Assembly (NCBI GenBank): GCA_020726505.1
Contig: JAHLEZ010000014.1
Span: forward strand, 372,001 to 436,000
From: Leptodontidium sp. MPI-SDFR-AT-0119
Taxonomy: Eukaryota > Ascomycota > Leotiomycetes > Helotiales > Leptodontidiaceae
Length of the DNA: 64,000 bases
Direction of reading: 5' to 3'
Position 1 is the first letter of the stretch. Each line of letters starts with the position of its first letter. The notes beneath the pieces are model-generated. The model did not search any database, was not told the origin of the DNA, and saw only the letters and a program-made list of their open reading frames with translations. The position numbers and the translations under genes are program-made. Positions 20,801 to 33,500 of the stretch are shown piece after piece.

Positions 20801-23043
20801 TTAGTCGCTTTTTATAGCACTATCGCCACGTTCCCTAAGTAGTGCAAAAAGAGCATCCTTATCTTTCTCTAACCCAAATGTGGCGGCCAAATTCAAGTCC
20901 AGTGCCGTTTGTTCCTCGTGCTTTGACTTTATCGTTGCGTCAGCACCGTATTTGATCAACAAACTGGCCATGGATTTGTTTCTTTTATGAGCTGCCCAAT
21001 GTAAAGCAGTCCACCCATCATATGGCGTTCTTGCGTTAATATCAAACCCTCCGTCTAGCAAGTGCTGCACGACTGCTATGTTGCCATTCCTTACAGCCGA
21101 GAACATAAGACCAAGTCCATCCACATCCTCTGTCTTCTTGGCAGGTCTTTGACTGGCAAGTTGACTTGAAGAACTCTGCGATCGGCCATTCAGTTGGTCG
21201 TTGAGATAATCCATGTTCCATCGGTGAGTAAGTGCTATTGAGCCCCCTTTCCTCGTGTTGTCCCATGGTCTCGAATTAGACTCATTGATCTCCTGAATAA
21301 GCAGCGTAATCAAGTCGTCAGTCTTTTTAATATCCCCATCCGAAGCCGAAGTGGAATTATTTTCGAATTTGATTTTGCCATCAATTGGCAGGTTCGAGCG
21401 AACCATTTTCGACAGCTTTAAACGCTCAGAGATAGCATAAGACGACCATGGTTGATCATAGTTGCTGCTGTTCAGCTTATGGGCAGTGGGAGTATCCGGA
21501 AGCTTCGTAACATATATCCTGATATTCTTAAAGCACCTCCTCTCTTTCCTCATAAATTCATACAGGTTGCTTATCAACCCCATTTCGGAGATCGCTCGTG
21601 TTCCAAGCACAGAGTCAGGAATGATTTCTGGCGGTCTGACAGGCCTGGGTAGTGCATTTGTCCTTCCAAACCACGCAAGACAATTTGTGCTAGGAGGGGT
21701 TAACGTGCATTCCTTGAATTTGACGGTTCTTACCAAGTTTTCCCGGGTCGCCGTGCTGTTGTAAAGCTTGACCGCGGACATCCTAGACGAGGGCACACAT
21801 CCACTTCACCGTATTGTCCAAGGATAATAGCCATTACGATACTCGCCCCCGGTAAGAGAAATTCTAATCCCGGTTCTCGAACCACGCATTTGCCAGTTCT
21901 ATCATCTATTAATTCGTACTCGCCAGAGAGAACCTTCCTTCGTCCTGGACCATTGAGAAACCGTGCGAAAATGACTGCATCTACCATCTGCGCATACATT
22001 ATTAAATGTCAATTTGTTTAACCCAATTTGGTCTTAACAAGGATAAGAAGGGCAATAAATACCGGCCAGTCAAATTCGGATGGAATGGGAATTATTCGGC
22101 CGAGAGCATCTTCGAACTTGACAGGAGCTTGTGCCCAGGTGTGTTCGATGTCCGGTGATGGCCCTTGAACTTGAGCCTTGATTAATACGCTTATTATATT
22201 CATATTAAAAGACCTGTTTAATATTAGCAGATTCTCATTCCCGAAGACGGGATCTTACCAGACTTTATTCGCCAGATCGATTAAAGTGTCCAGGCGTGGT
22301 ATTAATTCACTGGAGTTATGTTAGTTATTAATCGAGCCTTCAAAAGCTCTTCGCCCAAATGTAACCGCCAAGCATGGGATTCACGAGTTGACAGACCTGG
22401 TAACGAGTCCGATAAGCATGTGGAGAACAGAGCCCATATCCAAAACTGATCGCCCTTGTTCCTTTACATCGGCGTGCACATTGAGAATTTTCTGTTGAGT
22501 CTGATCAAACCCGTCTTTCAGGATTGCTTTGGTAGTCTCAGCCTCCTCCAGAATCGTTGAAGCAGTGGCACTATACTGGTGTCAATTCTCGAAATTCAAG
22601 AGTAAACGGTCCACAACTCACAGCCCCTCAACAATCAGTCGCATATTCAGGCTGTTTGTATGAGCTACCAAGTATGTCCTAAACTCTTGCACCTCGCTCT
22701 TCATTAACAATTCCCATTGAATCTTCTTGGTACTGTCCATCATTCGTCCGCGTGACATTCCTCTTTCGAGACTTGTCTCATATTTCTGCAACCTATCTCT
22801 AAATTCCTGCAACACATATTGGCTGTTCAACGCGGCGACTTTGATAGCATTGATAGCAGGAGTTTGAGCCGAAATCCCTTTGAGGTGTTCGATCCTGGTG
22901 AGAGCCGACTGTAGGCCAGAAAGCTCTAGTTGGACTTCCTGGTAGGCTGATGCTGAGCCACCACAGGCTTTGAGACTCGAGACAATTCCCTTTATTAGCA
23001 CGCTCACGGCAATGAAGTCGCCAACACCGAATCCGAAGGACAT
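20801..23043 (-). CDS. Helical N-domain / ubiquitin-like (ULD) / ankyrin protein
   Basis: Six exons, phases consistent: 22622-23043, 22397-22570, 22259-22309, 22063-22213, 21734-21987, 20801-21644 (631 residues). The start MSFGFGVGDFIAVSVLIKGI is the stereotyped beginning of the helical N-terminal domain of fungal NLR-like and ankyrin proteins. Next comes a ubiquitin-like domain of the ULD_2 type (VKFEDALGRIIPIPSEFDW, VLSGEYELIDD, LLPGASIVMAII) ending in CPRLGCP. After a linker come two to three C-terminal ankyrin repeats (GLMFSAVRNGNIAVVQHLL, GWTALHWAAHKRNKSMASLL). No NACHT or NB-ARC ATPase is present, so it resembles an adaptor or sensor lacking an engine. Proteins of this build are expanded in fungi, but their activity is not well established. 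Confidence 0.8.
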
Positions 23044-24129
23044 ACTATCCGGTCTTGAAACTTGGTGTTCGTAGACGGCTTTTCACAATACAGAACATAA
23101 ATTATATCCGTAGTCGGAATTTCAGGTTCATTATCAATTTGAACTTGAAGAAGTCGAAGAGAAATATCGCCCAGTTTAAGTGAAATATTGAAGTGGCAGT
23201 GCTCAACTTTCATATTCGGCGTCACCTAGGCTGTGCTGAGCTAGTGACACTGTCGCTGCACAGCCCAGTAGACAGTGGCAAGTACCTTCCAATCACACAA
23301 CAGTATTGTTCAACTGCAACATGCAAGGTGCTCTGGAAGGCTTCGTACGATATTTCTCTGAAGCCGAGCCACCCAGCCATTTCCAAGAACATTATTGAAG
23401 GACCCCAATTGGATAAGTCGCAGTAAGGTGGATATTCCTCGCTTAAATTTCACCGGCTTCCAATGTCACAGCACGAGGGCTACGGCATCCTCCTAACTTA
23501 CGGTAACCGTTTTGTTTGGATCCAAGGGAAAGGGGGGAGGCCTTTTCGGGCCCCTCGTTAAAAGTTGATGATTTCTGGGAAGGCTAGTCCTGGCGCACCG
23601 CGTCACGTAAGGGTGAGCCTAGCCTGAGCCGAAGATGAGCCTAGCCTGAGCCGAGCCGGAGCAAAGGCGGCGCTGCTCACGTGAGACATCAGGTTGGGAA
23701 AAGCAAACATTCCGGTGGGGGAACAAGTTGGCCAGATGTTTACACAGGTTCAACGTAGTCATAGATTTCGTGTCTAGGAAGGATCATATATCCTAATTAT
23801 ACCATTTGCCCGGATCTCAGCGTTCGAGAATGTCGAAGTAGAACTAGTCAACCCATCTGAACGTTTTGCAACAGCAGGTCGGTCGGTCCTATGCCAAGAG
23901 AGGACGGCCAATCACTGATACGTGACTAGCACCCTGGGTGGTGGTATGTGCCGCCTTCCGACATCTTGTGCTCCCACCTGCAGACTCCCCAGGCATAGGA
24001 CGAAGTGTGTATACGCTCGCGCTCAAATCATTTTTGCTCCTCACTCCACGTCAACGAAAGTACGTACCCTCCCTTCAGCCAATTGCAGCACTGACAATAC
24101 CAGGGGAATGATCACGTTACCAGAAACCG
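23044..24129. other. Intergenic region with a short tandem repeat
   Basis: No gene recognised. It contains two copies of the 19-bp unit tgagcctagcctgagccga at 23614-23632 and 23636-23654, followed by a partial copy. Confidence 0.5.
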
Positions 24130-24986
24130 GTGCAACCATCAAAAATTACTGCTTCAAATATAACCTTAAACATTCCATTCATCCTCTCCCAATGGCGCAA
24201 AACTGCACTGTGTTGGTCCCCAGCCTTCAAAAGGAGATAATGTCCTCATTTCTTCCATGGCGGGGGCTACAACATTGGCGCCAGTCCAGGCCACGTCGCC
24301 TTCTCTTTGAAATGTGCGAAAAAGGCAAATGCCTCACTAGCAATGCTAGAATACACCCTCGCTCCAACAGGGATTACCCAACACAACTCCATCAAGCAAT
24401 CTCAGCTCTCAGAAGTGTGCTGCAAGTCACACCACTCTCAAGAATCAGCACCGCAGGCGACTCAGCAGGTGGCCACCTCTCCGCTGGTCTCCTCTCCTAC
24501 CTAATCCATCCATTGGAAGATGTTGAACCGATTCAACTAAAAGAGAAATTAGGAGGAATATGCTTCATCTGTCCCTTCTTGAGTTTTGACTACAACAAAA
24601 AAAAGCTATATCTCCAATGCGGAAAAGGATTACCTCTATATCTTCAGTTATAGAAACGCTAATTTCAAACCCCCTGGTCTCTCAGATGCTGAAGCGATGA
24701 AGGATCCGTATTTGAGTCCTGGTGGGGTGGTGGAAGGGAGCTCCGGTTGAGAGGATCATGGTTACGGTTGGGGAGTGGGAGGTTTTTTATTTTTATTTTT
24801 TATTTTTTTAATCATATTGCGGCGTTTGGGGAGAGGTTGAAAGAAGAGGCGGAGGGGAAGATGGATGCTGTGGTGGGAGGGAGGGAAGCGCATGTTGCTG
24901 CTATTGCAGATTTGGGGATGGGATTGAAGGAGGGGGAGACAGCGGAGGCGATTATGAGGTGGATGAATGAGGGGGTGAGGGCTTGA
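24130..24986 (+). pseudogene. Broken alpha/beta-hydrolase (HSL/fold-3 esterase)
   Basis: Pieces of one esterase lie in order but in different frames: NGAKLH and PSKGDNVLI near 24195-24255; oxyanion-hole HGGGYNIGASPGHVAF at about 24258-24305; EYTLAPTG at 24350-24372; DYPTQLHQAISALR, then the nucleophile motif GDSAGGHL near 24460; CPFLSFDY; DYLYIFSYRNANF and SDAEAMKDPYLSP at 24630-24725; MVTVGEW and HIAAFGERLKEEA to the stop at about 24985. At least three frame changes, without intron signals to explain them, make it a pseudogene. A T-rich low-complexity stretch (24783-24812) sits inside the C-terminal domain and may be an insertion. Live relatives hydrolyse short-chain esters. Confidence 0.75.
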
Positions 24987-25135
24987 GTGGTCTGCCCTTT
25001 TCATCTTTTCCACCGAGATGGACTTTGAGTTCGGCGAGATCTCTTCAGAAGTTCTAGAATGAACTGTACTTCAGCATTGTGATCCAGTAGGCAAAAGTAA
25101 AGATAGATTGTAGTTATACTCGAGTATGTGATAAT

Positions 25136-28012
25136 CTACTGTAAATATATCTCTTTCCAGACTGCATTCCCTGCATCCTTCAACTCACACAGCAACTCCT
25201 CACTCACTTCCCCAATACCAATTCTCTCCATCAACATGCCATTTGTTTCGTCAAAATCAGTTCCGTTTCCGAATTCATCCCCCGTCTTTCCCAGCAGCAA
25301 GACACCGCAAAATGTATTCCCCCACGCGTCGTCCGCATCCGCACCCGGGTCCCATGGCCAAACCGGTACTATGGTTTCACCTGATGAATCTGGATTGGTC
25401 GCAATCTTCTCAGTAGACTTGGCATTCGTTAGCAGTGTCGGTCTCTTCTTGGCCCTCCTGTCTGCTGCAGATACAAACGTCCTTCTGCTGTCGCGGTGAT
25501 CTAGATCCAAGTAAGCATCGAATTATGTAGCAAAACTCTCTATCCCAAGCATATTAGGCCATTGTCGTCCTCACATTCCATTTCTTGGTCATTGTCGCGC
25601 TAACATGAGGGGTACAAATCTTACCGGAAGAGAATTGAGCCTCATACGCCGCGGCTGACCGCGTAATGACATCCATGTCAATATCTGGGCCACGCTTCCC
25701 GATGAACTTTTTCCGCGTTCTCCAATTGCCTACGACTGGACCGGAGACAACTGCCACATCCATCGACACCCGTCCTTTCTCACCAGCAGCGACCTTTTCA
25801 GCGCACAACTGAGCAAGGCGATTGTGTGAGGCTTTGGTGCAAAGCCACGCCAGCCCGAGAAGTTTGTCCGAGGCGTCAAAGAGATATACATAGCGTGAAG
25901 ATGGGCAAGTTTTATCTTCCATACTATCCCCTCGACCTTCTGGTCTTGGTTGATCGTTCTCAAGTTCTACTGGACCTAGAGTGGAGATGTAGACACGGGC
26001 AACGATTGTCCGGAAGTAGAGAGCATGATTGATTGGAAGGGAATGAAGACTCTGAGGAATAACGGGGTTGATCTCATTCGGCGCAGAGCGTGTGAAGCGT
26101 TGAACCACAGATTTCAGGGGCTCTAGATCTCTGTTCCGAGGATCGAAGGAGATATCTCTGTGTAGGTCCACCTCTGGAAAATCCGGCTGCTGAGTCTCGA
26201 TGCAGCCGGCCCTTTGCCGCTTCTGTTCCCAATCCTGCTCTCGATTATGTGCCAACTCTGACGCCACATCGTGCACAAGTCGGAAGACGCTCGATTCGCT
26301 GTCGTAGATGTAGAACGCCAAGAAGAACATGCCTGCAAGCCAAGCATGCTCAGGGGCGTAGTAAGTTCGGACTCGAGCCTCCTTCAGCCACGCAGGTCCC
26401 TTTGGAATCCCCGACTGAGACCTACGAATTCTGCCTTTCCATCCTGCCCAAGACCAGCTTGGCAAGCCACCCCTCCTCTCCAAGTACTCTTCAGGGTTCC
26501 ACAAGATATCGAGACCAAATGTGTTGTTTGGAATTCCGAATGTTGAGCCAAGTTGGACGTCAGAGCGGAACAAGTTTATCACCCCGGCAAAAGCGTTGAG
26601 AATATCACTGTCGAAGGAGAGCTTTCGCTTTGTGTACTCCTCAATATACTGCATGAATGACTGGTGCAGCTCGATTGAGAGTTGATCTTGGAGAGGTGGC
26701 TGCCATTCTTGGGGACCGAGCCTCATGAAAGTCTGGAAGATGGTGGTGTGGCTGCGGACGAGGTCTTCTCGGTAGCTTTCGTTGCGGCATATCAGTGTCA
26801 CTTGTCCGTTGATGAATATTAGTTTCCGTCGCGCGGAGAAGAACTCTTGGTAGCTAAGTAAGTTAGTGGAAGGTTCATCTATCACAAAGATGTTGTGATC
26901 ATATATAGGCGACAAAGCAAATCCACTCACGTCCATCCTCTTGCTGCCCAAGGGCTTCGAAGCACCGCCTCCAAGTTATGCGGCATGATCAGTTCAAGAT
27001 CTGGGGCAATTCTTGCGATATTCTGTTTCCGATGAATTGAGCCAGGTCGTACTCCACCCAGCTCGCAGGATGCATCTCCCCAGCCACAGCTGAAGAGCGT
27101 GAGAAATGCGTTCTCATACACAATATTCATTCTAGGGATGATCTTGGCCTTCTCTTCAGTGCTGTCTTGCAAAACGCAAAGACGATCTATCCACAAGTAT
27201 CTCTGATGGATCATCCTTGTGAACATCATAGCATCTTGAATTACCCGAGGGAGTTCCTTGGAGTGATTTGTCAAGCCATTGAATCGACTGATTTCTGGCA
27301 AGTTCTTATGCGTAGCTTGAAACGGGCTCCTCTCTTGACCCCAAACATAACTCAGAGCACAAAACTCCGCACCTTTAGGCAGCATTGCCAGACAATTATT
27401 CTCGACGTCGATGACCCGAAGATGAGGGGAAAGTTCCTCAAACTGTGCACTCTGAGTATGCCGGCATGGGCCTGCATGGGATCTCTGGCATTCATCGATC
27501 CAGCTCTTGACCTCTGTGCCATCAATGCAAGACTCTTTGATCTTCTTTCCAGTGAAGAACCCATGGTAGCGTTCTAAATCTGATACAACAGGTAGGAGGT
27601 CCACAATTGGCATCCCTGCTTCTCGTTTGGCGTTCGCGGTTGCCAGCACGATCTGTAGCATCTTATAGTTTTTCTCTCCATTCAGATTGTGGCCTCGATG
27701 CCGTTTGATTCGGATCTTGCATTGCACTTCGGGTTCTCTGCTTTCGCTTGCGTATTGCTCTTCCACCGCTTGGCAAACCAGCTGGCACAGAGCACAGCTA
27801 GTCTCTTTCTTGATGTCCGAGAAAAGACCTGTCGAGAGCTCCGTAATCGTTGAATAGTCGCATTGGCCATTGCAATCCGTTCCGTGTGCGTGGTGACTGG
27901 GCTCAGAGTCTGCGCATCCAGTCCCAGAATGCTTATGAGTGCTGACGGTTTGAGATGCAAACGATTCTGCGGTGAGCCCAAAAGAGATACATTTTGCACA
28001 CAGTTTTGACAT
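25136..28012 (-). CDS. HET-domain (heterokaryon incompatibility) protein
   Basis: Exons 26931-28012, 25625-26853 and 25136-25500 give 891 residues. HET blocks are clear: FCALSYVWGQ, RYLWIDRLCVLQDS, MNIVYENAFLTL, and RGWTYQEFFSARR, whose Thr codon is split by the 77-bp intron 26854-26930; GLPSWSWAGWKG follows. The N-terminus has Cys pairs (LCAKC, CALCQLVC). Intron 25501-25624 (GTAAGA donor, CTAG acceptor) keeps frame and adds a tail ending NAVWKEIYLQ. If it is not removed, translation stops at 25554 with 793 residues, so two C-termini are possible. In this family the domain triggers programmed cell death when partner alleles differ. Confidence 0.85.
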
Positions 28013-29326
28013 ACTCTCAATCTATCGCAAAATTCTTTCAGATGTAGCCCAATCAGTTCAGACTGAGGCACATGAAGATGTCGTTTCTCCCCTTGTCATC
28101 GCTTGCTAGTGTTAGCGTATTTCGGGATTACAAAATAAGTTCGTCCAATTGATGGCATTGACTATGATGATTAGGTATAAGTTATGCTCTAAAACAGCCT
28201 GAAATCTCTGCCTTTTAGCTCCCACAGCTTACTCAGCAGAAAAAGAACCCTATGTTCTAACCGCGCGAGCGCGGCGCCCCATTTCAGCCATCAGCTTTTC
28301 AGCCACTCATATCTCATTTATCTACGGCTGGGCGTTTCAGAATATCTTCGGCCTCATGCCAGGAACACTTCATAAAACCTCTGATAATCATAAATCACAC
28401 AAAACTTATAACTTATCACGTGCTAATAAAATATTGTGTGTGGGTTTTTTTTTTTTTTTTTTTAATATTTTTTTTCAATTGTCTGAATTAAATAAAGTAC
28501 TCTGCAAAATCTATATTCAATAATTATACTTGGTATATATCTAAACACAAACCAACTCAACAGCCACTTCTGGCAGTCAGGTTTACAATAAAGAGTAGAG
28601 AGTGGAACGAGTGTTCTGCGGGCTGGAGGAGCATCCAGGCTAGCGTCAAATTTAGACGGAAAGAAAGGAAGCTTATAAGCGTATTTGGACTTTCGAGCTA
28701 AACCCTTACAGATGAAATGACTTCTTTGACGGCGCGAAGAGAAAGATCACCACTCTAGGATAATGTTCGTTCGTATAAGTATATTATGCTACGTGCCTCT
28801 ACAGGAATTTTCTCAGACTCTAGTATTCACGCGACAGATACAACACCCTCCTCATGGTGTGAGTCAATCACCTCAATAAAATCCTAAACCCCAAACTATC
28901 CATGGCAGTCCTCCAATCAACACCACCTCAGGATCCAACTTCCTCAACCCCCAGTACTCCTCAAAAATATTCCGTGCTTTTTGACGCGCCGTACTCCGTC
29001 TCATCACGCGCTGAATCCCCCTTTTCGCCCACCCCCGAAAGAATGACTCAGATTTTCAGAGGGTCATGAAAGTCGAAATTAAAGCTATGGACCTGATTTC
29101 AAACGAACAGATGAAGAGGTCAGCGTGATTAGAAATGAGTTCAGCGCCGGGTCTGTTTGCGAAAAATGAGGAAATGGATATAAAAGGACAGAGAGAGCTA
29201 CCTCTCCTACTTCCCTGACTATTTCATGTCCCGAGCAAGTTTCTATTCAACTCATTTCGACAAGCAAGTTCTCTCACTTCCAATCGTACCGCCCATTCAA
29301 TAGTATTTCAACCTACACTCTCAAGT
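28013..29326. other. Intergenic region
   Basis: AT-rich, with a T19 run at 28445-28463 and further T-rich sequence after it. A TATA-like tataaaagg near 29179 precedes the decayed SDR gene. No gene seen. Confidence 0.5.
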
Positions 29327-29970
29327 ATGCCTTCGTATGGAGTGGTTGGAGCCTCTCGCGGCCTAGGGGTGAGTTTCTCATGCAGAAGACTGATGGACAA
29401 TTACGAATGGTTACGCCAGCTCAGCAGTGACCCAGCAAACACTGTCATCGGACTCGTGCGGACCCCAATGGACACCGAAAAGCGACTGGTTTCAGACTCG
29501 ATCCAAAATGTGCACATCGTCAAAGCTGACATGGCCGACAACGACTCCCTCATCGCCGCTGCAGCCCAAGTCGAAAAGTACACTGGTAGATCGGTAGACT
29601 ACCTGATCATCAATGGTATCTACGCAAGCCCAGATCTGACATTCACCTTCCCAACCGAGTTCAAGGGAAGAAGAAGAGTTGACGAGCTCGATGATACAGA
29701 GTCTAAAAGTCAATGTCCTTGGTGTTATCTTCACGATCAACGCGTTCTTGCCTTTGGTGCCCAGAAGCAGTATCAAGAAATCGCAGTTATCTCAAGTGGC
29801 CTTGGGGATAGAGGCCATGCTGAGAAGAGTGACATGTCGTGGTGTGTAAAGAACGGTTCGATTAAGGCTGCGTTGAATACGATTGTGGCGAGATACGCTG
29901 CGGAATTGAAGAGTGAGGGGATCGTTGTTTTTGCGTTGAGTCCCGGATTGGTTGATACCATGAGAGTCTG
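29327..29970 (+). pseudogene. Decayed short-chain dehydrogenase/reductase
   Basis: The open frame gives 214 residues and looks intact at first: cofactor motif GASRGLG, NTVIGLVR, VDYLIINGIY, IAVISSGLGD, and KAALNTIVARYAAELKSEGI. From about 29667 to 29780, however, the expected SDR sequence lies in the +1 frame (LTSSMIQSLKVNVLGVIFT, NAFLPLV), so a one-base gain followed by a one-base loss has replaced about 38 residues by unrelated sequence. The catalytic Tyr-x-x-x-Lys reads Asn-Gly-Ser-Ile-Lys (29851-29865). The C-terminus stops soon after SPGLVDTM. A GTGAGT just after GASRGLG may be an intron donor, but no matching acceptor is obvious. It cannot be an active SDR as written. Confidence 0.7.
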
Positions 29971-30561
29971 ACTCTAATCTCACTTTCGCTAGTTCCGTTT
30001 TAGTCTCTGGACCTGAGCTGCTGCTGCTTTAACCAGAGCTAAGGGTGAACAACCTGAGCCGGGGGTGAGCATACCTGAGCAGAGCCTAAGTACAGCATAA
30101 GTGTCCTGACAGGGGCCTGTACGGCGGTGTCTTTATGGATGCAAACTTGGATTGATGTCTATAAGTATAACTGCAATACATGCAATCTAACAATTTTGTT
30201 CAATAGAAGTTTGAATTCAGATAATGCTTCTCTGTGTTGGCAATTTCACCGTATCCATTAGCCATTCCCCTATTGGCTGTGTCGACCTTGCCGATCGATT
30301 ATCACATGTCGGGCTCGGATAACGAAACGCATCCACGTCAGGAGGAAAATGCAATCCAGTCCAATCCAATAGCCAGTCCGCTATCAACATACAAGCTCAA
30401 CAAAACACCCTTCAGATTCTGCATGTCGCCACGTAGAATAATGCTTAACCACTCGACAACTCGACCCTCTACAGCCGTCACGAAATACCGCAATCGAATG
30501 GAATCTGCACGAAGATACGAAGGAATCTACAGCCCAAAGAATATACACTTCGAAAGACGTG
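29971..30561. other. Intergenic region upstream of the lipase gene
   Basis: Contains CTGAGC-rich imperfect repeats at about 30010-30095, similar in style to those at 23614. An open frame at 30234-30575 has no recognisable domain and overlaps the lipase start, so it is treated as leader sequence. Confidence 0.45.
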
Positions 30562-33500
30562 ATGGAGCAGGATGAAGACAAGACGAAGGGACAAGACCTT
30601 GAACTACAAGCCGCATCTTTTCCAGCACCAGCAGCCGAAGCATCAACCCTCCTCCCAGCATCCATCGCGAATGTCGTGAGTCTGGTAACAAGATCCAGTT
30701 CTCTTTACCTCCGCCTCGGCACCTTCATCGGTGGACTTGCTCTGGACGGCGCACGAGTAACGACTTTGACCGGGCTGGAATTAAGTAGGGCGGTGATCGA
30801 AGGTATACTACACCGAGCTGGACGTGATGTATCTCTGCGGAGTACTGGAGAGTTGGGCAAGGTCGAGGCGGATGGAATATTGGAACGAAGCATAGGGACC
30901 CTACATTCCACGATCACGAACATATCTTTCGCTGCTTCGACAGGCTTCTATTTCTCGTCTGCAGCATTACACGGGGCGGGGGATTTGTCCCAACAGCTGT
31001 TGGCTACATTGGACAGTATATTGGGTAGCACAGACTCTAGCAGGGCAATTGCCAGTATTGTTACGCTTATCCGGCGGGAATTTCAGAATCCAGCCACTGG
31101 ACAAGAAGGAGAGAGAGTTGGTGTTGCGGATCTGTTGCTGGGAATCTGTGGACTGGCCCTATTGCAGAGATGGTGCAAGAAAATAACAGATGCCGAGGGT
31201 AGTGGAGATGTGGTGATTTGGGATGTGGTGGTTCTGGATGATGGAAGGAGAGCGGATGTCGTTAGGAAAGATGACCCACATGCCGAGAAGAGTTTGATCA
31301 GAGCCAATTCTATGTCTTTCGTCACCCCCGGTGGCGATCAAGTTGTGGAGACTATTGAGAGAGAGGGGAGGCTTCAGGATGATTCTGAGGATGATCTGCC
31401 GGAGATCAATCTCAAGCAAAGGATCATGAAGTCATTACCATCAGACGCTTCTGTGTCAATTACTACGGAGACGACAACTACCAAGACTATTACAGTCGAA
31501 ATTACTGGCGCTCAACCCCCGGACCTGTCACCACCGCCTGGCGTTGAAATTGTGGAGGAAAACGCTCACCACGCTGGGGAGGTGAACCCTAGTGGCGGCA
31601 TATTGACGAACGAGCAAAATGCCAGCCTGTTGATTCCGCGATACAGGGTTGTTTATCGAATTGTTCGCAACAGATTACGGGGAACCAATATCGAATCGAA
31701 AGGGGAATTTGATGTTGAGAATGCCGTAAAAGACAGCGACGACGAAACACAAATTGAGAGTACCAAAGCCATCGAAGGTCCTCCTGTTGTCATGTCACCG
31801 CTGTCCTCTCCTGAAGTTCCTCCACCACCCCCAAGAAAAGACACACAAAGAAAGGTGTCTACGGACAGCACGAACACGGACAGTCCTTCGCGATCGATTG
31901 CTTCGGGTGACGAAAGACCTCTTGGCTTCTCGTCGATACCTGTTGCCAAACCCTCGGACCAAATTGCCAACCAGAAGCGAACTCGAAAGCCGATGAGCTC
32001 TGCATCTTCCATCTCCGATGTGCCTCCTTCAAAGAAAGTAGCGACAAAACCTCCACTCTCGAAGAAGCCGAAGCCCGAACGGCCACAGGTGAAACCTAAC
32101 GAGAAGAAGGGATCCTTCCGAAATGCTCTCAAGAAAGGATCTGGCACAACACTCTCGAGTCTTTGGAATAAGGATACTGCAGCTGATCCTTCGGCCTCCA
32201 AAACACCGGCGCCAAAGCCGGCATGGGGAGGTTTAGGACCATCAGCAGCGACGAAGTCACACCTTCCAGTTCCTCAACGGAATTCCAGCATCGTACCTGC
32301 AAGGGAAGCGCCTCGGCCACCCCAACGAGGAAATCCAAACTATTTCTCTTCCCGAGATCTTGGACTCATGCAGCCAGCTGACCTGCAAAGAAGCCCATCA
32401 AGAGCAAGTTACTACTCGATTCATGAAAGTCGGAGGGATTCGATAGTTTCTCAGACCGACACTTATTCGATACATTCAGCTGAGACTCGGCCTGGTTCAC
32501 CAACAGCTTTTAGAACACATCTCAGAGCTCAGAGTAATCTAGTCCGAGCGAGGTCCGAGAAGAATATCGTCAAGCAGCCCGTTTCTCCAGCAATCCACCA
32601 CAGGAGGTCAAAAAGCGTCGTTCCGAGTATCTACACCCTCAAAACAAACAATTCGGCTACTTCGCTTGTTATTGCGAACCAGCCACGGCGTAGCGCCTTC
32701 GAGAACTCAGAGACTATTGAAGCTCTGATGCATACGGGATTTATTGATGGATTGTTTCCACAACATCATATTGTTCGGAATATCACACGATTCGTACGAT
32801 TTGCTTCTGCATCATATGGCGCCAGCTTCCTTCGAGTAATGGGGATCGTCACGTCCAAAGGTCCAACGGCCAAGGAGATTGAAACATCGCATCATCACGA
32901 ACATCATTCGTTTTCAACACACACCCAACTGCCACCGTCAACCATTCTGTTGTCGTCTTTTGTTGATCCGCAGGGTGGTACGGATGCAACAGGAAACACA
33001 AATACTGGTGTCCCGATGGTACATTTCGTGTCGCTAGACCACGAGTCTAGGGCTGTTGTACTTACGTGCCGTGGCACACTTGGCTTCGAAGATGTCCTGA
33101 CAGATTTGACTTGCGATTACGATGAGCTTACCTACCGAGGCAAAGCTTACAAGGTCCATAAAGGGATACATGCTTCAGCACGCCGGCTTCTCGACGGTGG
33201 CGGTGGTCGGGTCATGGCAACGATCGCAGCAGCTTTGGAAGAGTTCCCAGAGTATGGTCTTGTAATGTGTGGACATTCTCTTGGTGGCGGGGTTACAGCA
33301 ATACTTGCCATACTAATATCGGAGCCATCCGCAGACCCGTTATCAACTGCTTTCTTCACGGCGTCTGATTACTCAGCGCCCCAATTTCTCCTCACATCAT
33401 CACAAGGAGAAAAGAGTACCGGCCCTTCAAGGATTCGCCTGCCGGCGGGACGTCCAATTCATGTCTACGCTTATGGTCCTCCAGCAACTGTATCGCCTTC

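Noticed and set aside
30234..30575. Small gene just upstream of the lipase
   Set aside because: No domain, overlaps the lipase start, and its composition fits leader sequence.
31653..32201. A 182-residue minus-strand frame within the lipase gene
   Set aside because: It is the mirror of the lipase's Ser/Pro/Lys linker; no independent signal.
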